Below are positions 58,502 through 64,000 of a stretch of DNA of 64,000 nucleotides, one piece after another; position 1 is the first letter of the stretch, and each line of letters begins with the position of its first letter. The notes beneath the pieces are model-generated. The model worked only from the letters and a program-made list of their open reading frames with translations. It was not told where the DNA came from and made no database searches. The translations under genes and the position numbers were made by a program. This stretch comes from Streptomyces sp. ATexAB-D23 (GTDB taxonomy: Bacteria; Actinomycetota; Actinomycetes; Streptomycetales; Streptomycetaceae): positions 32,292-96,291 of the forward strand of contig NZ_KB892022.1 of assembly GCF_000373645.1 (NCBI RefSeq), written 5' to 3'.

Positions 58502-58831
58502 AGGAAAAGTAAATGAAGTGCATTCATTCGGTAAATGGTGCTCGGTAACCAATCACCTCGGCTACGATCATGACCGACTGAGCAAAATCGAGTTTCCCTG
58601 GTCGGAAATCTCGAACGAGGCGGCCTTTCCGGGACCGACATCACCGGACGCCCCTCCCCAAGCCACTCCTGCGTTAATTGCCTGCCGTACACCATTCCGA
58701 AGCCTGCTGTTTCCCCCCCTCCACCGCATGGCCGTACTCTCGGATCACTCGTGAGCGAATTTACGCTCCGTTTTTGGATATCTTAGAGTTGACGTCCGAA
58801 ACGACCTGCGGATGCAAGGGGGGAGCAGCGA
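58502..58831. other. AT-rich intergenic region
   Basis: These 330 bases have much lower GC than the surroundings and no supported gene. A palindrome AATGAA-GTGCA-TTCATT lies at 58512-58528, 10 bases after the PPTase stop, and may be a weak terminator or a binding site. A small inverted repeat GAGCG-N6-CGCTC (58753-58768) is followed by TATCTT and TTGACG-like hexamers, the probable promoter of the next LuxR-type gene. Confidence 0.5.
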
Positions 58832-59737
58832 ATGCCGGCAGCCAGAGGGTCCCACTCGGTCGGGGAGCGCGCACCACTGAACCACGGCGTGCCACGGATC
58901 GGCGGCGACGAGTCCCCGTTCAGCCCCGACGGGAGCCGGCCCGGCCCGATGGCCCCTGCCTCAACGACGGGCGACCCCACGGGCATCATGGCCTTGCACG
59001 CGCTGGTCAGCGAAATGAGCGCCCGCTGTCGACGAGAGCTCCTCCTGGTCCTGCCCACCGGCGCCCGGCCCTGCCAGTCGTTCCCGGCCGCACGAACCAT
59101 GATCCTGGACCTGCTGGGCCGAGGGATACGGGCTCGCCTCATCTACCAGCACGCCATCCGGGGCGATCTGGTCACCCGCGCGCTGGTGCGGGAACTGACC
59201 CAGCACGGGGCCGAGGTCAGGACCAGCGCCGAGCTGATCGATCCGCTCATCGCCTTCGACGGTGAAACCCTCGTCCTGCCCCGCTCGCCGGGCTTCACCG
59301 GGGACGACGGCACGACAGGGACGGTCGCCGTACGGGACCCGGCAATGGTCGCGTTCGCCTGTGCCGCCTTCGAAAACCTGTGGAACACCGCATGCCCGCT
59401 CATTCCCGACACGAAGGACACCGCACACACAATCGATGCGCTCACGAAGTCGATAGTGCACCTTATGGCAATGGGTCACAAGGACGAAATGGTCGCTCGT
59501 CGGCTCGGCATATCGGTCCGTACCTGCCGTAGGCATATCGCTAAAATCATGGATGAACAGGGCGCCATCAGCCGTTTTCAGGCCGGTGTTGTCCTCACCC
59601 GGGCGGGCCTGGTCGACGAACCTTTTGCAGCGCCCGGAACAGCCATGGCGGGGAGCGATTCCGTCCCGCCGGAAAACACCCGAGCCGCAGATGGTCCGAT
59701 ACCCCCCGCGGAAACTCCCGGAACTTCACCCACGTAG
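58832..59737 (+). CDS. LuxR-type regulator with TrmB/PLD-like effector domain
   Basis: This 301-residue protein has a middle domain (about residues 50-190: RRELLLVLPTGARP ... LGRGIRARLIYQHAIRGDLV) like the TrmB-/phospholipase-D-like sensor found in many Streptomyces LuxR proteins, and a C-terminal helix-turn-helix (about 205-260: VHLMAMGHKDEMVARRLGIS). It has an extended disordered N-terminus and C-terminus. The ATG has GGGGGGAGC upstream. It is not a two-component regulator, as no receiver is present. It lies between the PPTase and TetR genes and could regulate the polyketide cluster. Confidence 0.82.
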   Translation: MPAARGSHSVGERAPLNHGVPRIGGDESPFSPDGSRPGPMAPASTTGDPTGIMALHALVSEMSARCRRELLLVLPTGARPCQSFPAARTMILDLLGRGIRARLIYQHAIRGDLVTRALVRELTQHGAEVRTSAELIDPLIAFDGETLVLPRSPGFTGDDGTTGTVAVRDPAMVAFACAAFENLWNTACPLIPDTKDTAHTIDALTKSIVHLMAMGHKDEMVARRLGISVRTCRRHIAKIMDEQGAISRFQAGVVLTRAGLVDEPFAAPGTAMAGSDSVPPENTRAADGPIPPAETPGTSPT

Positions 59738-60019
59738 CGAACCGGACGGATGCGTACGCATCGGGGGCCTGCCGGAATACCGCGCCCTCCGCCACGGGCG
59801 CCCGCACGCACGAAACGGCCCCGGCTCCCGGAACCTCGATGAGGGCCCGCGGCTCCGGTGCCGGAGTCGTAGCGGGCACCGCGCAGGAGTCGGCTGGTCA
59901 TGGTGCGGCGGCGGGCGGCCCGGCGCCCGGGGGGTTCGGGCCGGCGGGTTCGCCCGCGGTGGTGGGCTGTTGAGCCGACGCTGCCCGGGATGTTCCCCGC
60001 CGCGGTGCTGAGGGCGTCG

Positions 60020-60709
60020 TCATGAGGAGCCCGTTGTCGACCCGTCAGCCGTGGAATCGTGGTCGCACAGTCCGGGCTCCTCGCCCTTCCGGTTCCGCTC
60101 CGGCGCATCGTCCGGGGCCGTGGCGCGCTCCCGGCCCGCCAGGACCGCCTTCAGCCCCTCCGTCAGATCCTGCGCCGACGGTGCCGAGTCGCGGTCCATC
60201 ATCCACTGGACCATCACCCCGGCGAGCAGCGCCTGGCAGAACAGTCCGGCCACCCGCGCCTTCTCGGGTTCCGTTTCCGGATCGATGCCCAGCATGTTCT
60301 CCGCGAGGCCGTTCCGTCCCTCGCGCTGCGGGCCGGCCAGAGCCTTCTGCAGTTCGGGATCGGTGTCGATCCTGGAGATGACCTCCATCTGGAGCTGCCA
60401 GACCGAGCGGGTCCGCTCGTAGCTGCCGATCACCCGTTCCCAGGTCTCAAGGAACTGGTCGAGCGGGGCGCGGGAACCGTCCTCGCCGCCGACCGCGCTC
60501 TCGGGCTCGTTGGTCAGCAGGTCACCCCACTCCTCCGTCACCTTGATGAAGGCGAGGTTGAGCAGGGCCTCCTTGGAGCCGTAGTGGTAGCCGATGGAGG
60601 CGAGGTTGGTCCCGGAGACGGCCACGATGTCACGTGCCGTCGTCCGGGCGTATCCCTTTTCCAGCAGGCAGCGTTTGGCGCCTTCGAGAAGATCCTCACG
60701 ATGTCCCAT
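60020..60709 (-). CDS. TetR family repressor
   Basis: This 229-residue protein has the TetR helix-turn-helix (about residues 5-52: GHREDLLEGAKRCLLEKGYA then TTARDIVAVSGTNLASIGYH) and a ligand domain ending near residue 195, followed by a charged tail. The ATG giving MGHRED was chosen; the frame is open ten codons further but has no better start. A 16-bp-arm inverted repeat lies 12 bases upstream of the start, so autoregulation is likely. No transporter or enzyme is divergent from it. Confidence 0.88.
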   Translation of the reverse strand: MGHREDLLEGAKRCLLEKGYARTTARDIVAVSGTNLASIGYHYGSKEALLNLAFIKVTEEWGDLLTNEPESAVGGEDGSRAPLDQFLETWERVIGSYERTRSVWQLQMEVISRIDTDPELQKALAGPQREGRNGLAENMLGIDPETEPEKARVAGLFCQALLAGVMVQWMMDRDSAPSAQDLTEGLKAVLAGRERATAPDDAPERNRKGEEPGLCDHDSTADGSTTGSS

Positions 60710-60720
60710 GACAGCAGCGT

Positions 60721-60767
60721 ACCCGGCATGCAGACGCATGTGTAAGACGCACGTCTGAATGCCGGGT
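60721..60767. promoter_or_regulatory. Long inverted-repeat operator upstream of the TetR gene
   Basis: The arms 60721-60736 and 60752-60767 are complementary at 15 of 16 positions (ACCCGGCATGCAGACG and its partner) around a 15-base centre. AGACGCA is also repeated directly inside. It covers the promoter position of the tetR-type gene and is probably its operator, large enough for two dimers. Confidence 0.65.
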
Positions 60768-60977
60768 GCGGAGACCGCGGGAAGGACTTCAGCCGGTCAG
60801 GTGCACCGAATGGGCCGAAACCGCGCCCATCCCGGCGAGCACCGACACCGGGACAGCGGCACGTCGCGGACGAGGCCGTATTGTACGTGACCGCCCGCTC
60901 GTCCAGGAGTGCGGGTCGAGGTCCGCCTCACCACCAGCCCTTGACGTGGCGCCGGGCCCTCGGGGGCGGCTGCCCGT

Positions 60978-61421
60978 TCAGCCCTCGATCCAGCCGTGTT
61001 TCCTGGCGAACTGCAGCATCCCCTGGCGTACCTGGAGAATGTGTGCCGCAGTGAGCCCGGGGGCCGATTTCAGCAGCACTTCCGTGATCTCCCGGGTGTA
61101 CTCCTCCGAGTTGAGCACGTCACACAACGCGTCGTCGCCGTCCGCGGCCTGCCTGGTCAGCGGCTCGGAACGCTGCGTGAAGACGGGCTCCGCCACCGGC
61201 GCGGCCGCGACTCCACTGCCTGCGGCCAGGCGCACCGAGGACGCCTTCAGACCCCGGTCACCCTGCTCCATCTCGAACTCGACCATCAGGCCGGGCCGGA
61301 GCAATTCCTCGGCCATGCGAAGGTCGTTCACGTGCAGGAAGACGTCCTCACCTCCATGGTCGGGGGTGATGAACCCGTAACCCTTCGCGCTGTCGAAACG
61401 CACCACGCGACCAATGACCAT
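60978..61421 (-). CDS. Cold-shock domain protein, long form
   Basis: This 147-residue protein has an N-terminal cold-shock domain (residues 1-68) with RNP1 KGYGFI and RNP2 VFLHV, and a C-terminal extension of about 75 residues that ends in a helical domain (TREITEVLLKSAPGLTAAHI). It binds single-stranded RNA or DNA. The ATG giving MVIGRVVRF was chosen because the CSD starts there; the frame is open 36 codons upstream. Long CSD proteins of this kind are common in Streptomyces, often many per genome. It is monocistronic. Confidence 0.88.
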   Translation of the reverse strand: MVIGRVVRFDSAKGYGFITPDHGGEDVFLHVNDLRMAEELLRPGLMVEFEMEQGDRGLKASSVRLAAGSGVAAAPVAEPVFTQRSEPLTRQAADGDDALCDVLNSEEYTREITEVLLKSAPGLTAAHILQVRQGMLQFARKHGWIEG

Positions 61422-61583
61422 CAAAAACACCCTCTCAACAAGTCCCGGACCCGTGTCCGGGACAACCCTGTCGCACCAAGCCGCCCGGACCCCGTGAACC
61501 CACTCCGGACATTCCTTGCGACTACCCAACCACTTGCGTCCCAGATGCTATTGCCCTCCAGGGACATCCGGGCGTCTCCGAAC

Positions 61584-62516
61584 CTACGCTTCACGGGGGT
61601 CCGGCTGTCGCACCGGCGGGTCCACCTCGTCGAGGAACGTGCGCATGACCTGACGGAAGTGTTCCGGCTCCTCCAGGTGCGGAAGGTGGCTGGACTCCTC
61701 GAACACCTCCCAGCGCGCTCCCGGAATGAGGTCCTGGAACGGCTGGACGGTCGCGGGGGTGGCCTCGTCGTGGCGGCCTGATATCAGGAGCGTGGGCACG
61801 GCGACGTCGGGGCAGAGGTCAATGACCGACCAGTCGCGCAGCGTGCCGTTCACGTGGAACTCACTGGGGCCGTTCATCGCGTAGTAGACGGTGGGGTCGT
61901 TGTACACCTCGTAGAACGAGGCCATGTAGTCACGGGGCCAGGGCTTCAGACGGCAGACGTGTCGCTCGTAGAACGAACGCATGGCCTCGTGGTACTCGTC
62001 CGTCTCGGTGGTTCCGGCGGCCTCGTGCCGGAGCAGCGTTTCGTTGACACCGGGCGGCAGCTGGTCCCGGAGGATCTTGGCCTCCTGGAGCCAGAGCGGG
62101 TAGGAGGCAGGCGAGTTGGCGATGACGAGTCCGCGCAGGCCGGCCGGGCGTGCGGCAGCATGGTGTGTGATGAGCATGCCGCCCCAGGACTGCCCGAACA
62201 GTACGTAGTTGTCGGCGATCCCGAGACCTGTGAGCAGATTGTCGAGTTCGGCCGCGAACAGGTCCACGGTCCAGAAGTCGGCTCCCCGGTCGGGCAGATG
62301 GGTCGACCCGCCGTTCCCGATCTGGTCGTAGTGCACGACGGACCAGCCTTCCTCGGCCAGGTCGGAGAGGTTCTGCAGATAGTCGTGGGTGGATCCCGGC
62401 CCTCCGTGCACGACGACGAGCGTGGGCCGGTCGGAGCGGAGGTCGCCCGTCACCCGGTACCACGTCTCGTGCTCGCCGAACGGCAGGGTTCCCTTGGCGC
62501 TGGGTGCCACGGTCAC
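61584..62516 (-). CDS. Proline iminopeptidase-type alpha/beta hydrolase
   Basis: This 310-residue hydrolase of the prolyl aminopeptidase family (S33) has VVVHGGPGSTHDY (HGGPG, about residues 35-47), the nucleophile GQSWGG (Ser about residue 107) and the C-terminal His in SSHLPHLE (about 280). It would cleave an N-terminal proline or act as an amidase. The GTG with VTVAPSAKG was chosen because it matches the family N-terminus; an ATG 34 codons upstream overlaps the PKS stop (ATGA), so translational coupling from there is possible. It follows the PKS gene directly and may trim or hydrolyse its product. Confidence 0.8.
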   Translation of the reverse strand: MTVAPSAKGTLPFGEHETWYRVTGDLRSDRPTLVVVHGGPGSTHDYLQNLSDLAEEGWSVVHYDQIGNGGSTHLPDRGADFWTVDLFAAELDNLLTGLGIADNYVLFGQSWGGMLITHHAAARPAGLRGLVIANSPASYPLWLQEAKILRDQLPPGVNETLLRHEAAGTTETDEYHEAMRSFYERHVCRLKPWPRDYMASFYEVYNDPTVYYAMNGPSEFHVNGTLRDWSVIDLCPDVAVPTLLISGRHDEATPATVQPFQDLIPGARWEVFEESSHLPHLEEPEHFRQVMRTFLDEVDPPVRQPDPREA

Positions 62517-62548
62517 GTCACTTCGCCTCGCTTCGATCGCTTCTATCT

Positions 62549-62590
62549 GGTTCGGACCGTCTTGGATTCGGTTCGGACCGTCTTGGATTC
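62549..62590. repeat. Two tandem copies of a 21-bp unit
   Basis: A 21-base unit starting GGTTCGGACCGTC is repeated exactly twice between the PKS stop and the iminopeptidase start. As 21 is a multiple of three, it keeps open the upstream frame of the iminopeptidase (RIQDGPN twice). A recent duplication is likely. Confidence 0.9.
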
Positions 62591-62614
62591 GGCCGCACTC
62601 GGCCACTCGGTCAG

Positions 62615-64000
62615 TCATTCGGCGGCGGGCGCCGATTCCTGCGATGCCAGCCATGCGTCGATGACCTGTGCGGTCTCTTCGGCGCGGTCCTCCACGAGGG
62701 TGAAGTGGTTGGCGCGGACGGTCCGCAGGGTGTGAGCCGCCTCCCAGGGCTCGGCCCGGCCGTCGACCAGGTCGGGGGACATGTCGTCCCCGTCCGGGAC
62801 GAAGGACTGGGTGCACTGCACGAAGAGCACCGGGGACTCGACCGGGTTGAGCGGGAGTTGCGGAACCAGCTCCACCCAGCGGCCCATCGCGGAGAGCCTG
62901 CTGCTGTCGAACCGGCCGAAGACCGCCTCCTTCTCGAACATGCCGAGTGCGAGGCCGTCGAGGGGCACGCCGTCGCTACCGCCGTCGTGCACCTTGAACG
63001 TGTCCAACAGGATGACGCCCGCCGGGCGCACCCCGTACTCCCGTTCCAGGTGGCCGGCGGTGGCGTAGGCGAGGGTGCCTCCGGAGGAGTAGCCCAGCAG
63101 TACGAACGGCTCCCCTCCGGCCGCGTCCAGCACGCTCCGGGCGAGGGCCTGGACCGCCGCGTCGGAGGACGTGGGCAGGCTCTCGCCCGCGAGGAATCCG
63201 GGTACAGGCAGCGCGGATATCTTGTGCCGGCCTCCGAAGTGGGACACCAGACGCGCGTGCTGGTGGACACCGCCGGTCGCCATGGGGGTACTGAGGCAGA
63301 TGAGACGCGGTCCCTCGGGGGCGTCCGCGAGACGGACCGCCGCGGGGAGCCGGTCGATCTCGTCCACCGAGCCGAAGCCCGGCCGCACATCGGCGGCCGC
63401 CTGGAGGAGCGCGAATCCCTTGTCGGCCCGACCGGAGACGACGGCGGCGTGGAACATGTCACGGAGCGTCTCCGGCTGCCTGTCGGCCGAGGGAGCCACG
63501 GCCTGACCAGTCGCGGTCGCGCTCTGCGTCCCGCCGGTTCCGCCGGACGATCCCGCTGATGCTCCTGGTTCGGCATTGTCCCCGGTCGCGAGGGGGCCTG
63601 CCGCCAGGAGATCCGTACGCAGCAGCCGGGCGAGCTCCGTCGGGCTCTTGCTGTCGAAGACGACCATGGGAGGCAGCCTCAGTCCGGTGTCCTTCATCAG
63701 GGCGTTACGGAGTTCCATCGCGCTCAGGGAGTCGAACCCGGACTCCAGGAAGTCCCGTTGTGCGTCGAGGGCGTCCGCGCTGCTGTACCCGAGGAGCGTG
63801 GCTGCCCGGTCCAGGACGAGTTCCATGAGGAGCGCTTCCTGCCCGGCCTCATCGGCCTGCGCGAACCGCAGCCGCAGAGACGTCGCATCGGCCTTGGAGA
63901 CGGTGCTGCGCCGCCTGGTGGTGGTGGGTGCGAGGTCGCGGAGGAGGGCGGGGATGGTGTCGGTACGAGTCCGCAGCGCGGTGACGTCGATCGGCAACGG
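62615..64000 (-). CDS. Type I modular polyketide synthase, C-terminal ACP-thioesterase (N-terminus beyond window)
   Basis: The visible 460 residues begin in what looks like the end of a KR domain. They continue into an acyl carrier protein (GFDSLSAMEL, phosphopantetheine Ser near visible residue 90), a Gly/Ser/Thr linker and a thioesterase. The thioesterase has GYSSGG (Ser near 304), Asp in LLDTFKVHD (near 332) and His in RANHFTLVED (near 431), the catalytic triad of PKS terminal TE domains. This is the last module of an assembly line; it releases the product by hydrolysis or macrolactonisation. No starter or extender domains are visible. It is followed by the iminopeptidase gene with an ATGA overlap possibility. 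Confidence 0.93.
   Translation of the reverse strand, partial: PLPIDVTALRTRTDTIPALLRDLAPTTTRRRSTVSKADATSLRLRFAQADEAGQEALLMELVLDRAATLLGYSSADALDAQRDFLESGFDSLSAMELRNALMKDTGLRLPPMVVFDSKSPTELARLLRTDLLAAGPLATGDNAEPGASAGSSGGTGGTQSATATGQAVAPSADRQPETLRDMFHAAVVSGRADKGFALLQAAADVRPGFGSVDEIDRLPAAVRLADAPEGPRLICLSTPMATGGVHQHARLVSHFGGRHKISALPVPGFLAGESLPTSSDAAVQALARSVLDAAGGEPFVLLGYSSGGTLAYATAGHLEREYGVRPAGVILLDTFKVHDGGSDGVPLDGLALGMFEKEAVFGRFDSSRLSAMGRWVELVPQLPLNPVESPVLFVQCTQSFVPDGDDMSPDLVDGRAEPWEAAHTLRTVRANHFTLVEDRAEETAQVIDAWLASQESAPAAE

Noticed and set aside
1..64000. Insertion sequences, prophage, integrase/att sites, tRNA or rRNA genes
   Set aside because: No transposase or integrase frame, no terminal repeats and no cloverleaf-like sequence were recognised; absence is by eye, not by a search program.

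Overview
The window reads as Streptomyces chromosome. GC and third-position GC are very high, GTG and TTG starts are common, genes overlap as ATGA/GTGA/TGATG, and rare TTA codons sit in regulatory or accessory genes. About 52 intact genes, one frameshifted gene, two edge-truncated genes and two doubtful small ORFs are annotated. No rRNA, tRNA, CRISPR array, IS element or origin was seen. All functional calls come from reading motifs and gene order; no database search was possible.

Left part (1-20.3 kb), mostly conserved functions. A complete gentisate pathway operon runs leftward: gentisate 1,2-dioxygenase, fumarylpyruvate hydrolase, mycothiol-type maleylpyruvate isomerase, a flavin hydroxylase expected to make gentisate, then both subunits of a 3-oxoadipate-type CoA-transferase. 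It lies divergent from an IclR regulator and an MFS transporter. Next come a CDGSH protein with a HemK-like methyltransferase, an SDR, a phytoene-desaturase-like oxidoreductase with an SRPBCC protein, and a CsoR/CstR-type repressor with a perfect operator palindrome. These are followed by a methyltransferase, a GNAT enzyme, an AraC regulator and a second SDR. From 16.9 to 19.4 kb is a zinc-starvation ribosomal cassette (S14, L28 / L33, L31, CobW-like protein, L32) around a Zur box.

Centre (20.4-41.7 kb): what looks like an unusual thiopeptide biosynthetic gene cluster. One operon encodes two SpaB_C-type proteins, a LanB N-terminal glutamylating dehydratase, an Ocin-ThiF-like partner, a YcaO cyclodehydratase, a SagB-type dehydrogenase and an ABC exporter. 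After a strong terminator and an mgtE gene, a second operon encodes a 68-aa precursor with a Ser-rich, CCCC-ending core, an AMP-dependent ligase, the two enzymes that make 3-amino-4-hydroxybenzoate (GriI/GriH-like), and a flavin hydroxylase. A second flavin hydroxylase is divergent from it. Both operons begin with the same promoter block. A TTA-containing atypical LuxR regulator closes the cluster. I infer a thiopeptide decorated with an aminohydroxybenzoate unit, which I do not recognise among known thiopeptides.

Right-centre (42-53.6 kb): a conflict-type island. An LCAT-like lipase is divergent from a caspase-plus-P-loop NTPase gene, a WD40 protein, a RES-domain NAD-targeting toxin and an Xre/MbcA-type antitoxin. 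A gene of unknown function is frameshifted at ten copies of a 7-bp repeat, so it looks phase-variable. A STAND/TPR protein with a degenerate P-loop follows.

Right edge (53.6-64 kb): apparent flank of a type I polyketide cluster. It holds a large LuxR (LAL) regulator, a metallophosphoesterase coupled to a 4'-phosphopantetheinyl transferase, a second LuxR-type regulator, a TetR repressor with a long inverted-repeat operator, a cold-shock protein, a proline iminopeptidase and the C-terminal ACP-thioesterase of a modular PKS that runs off the window.
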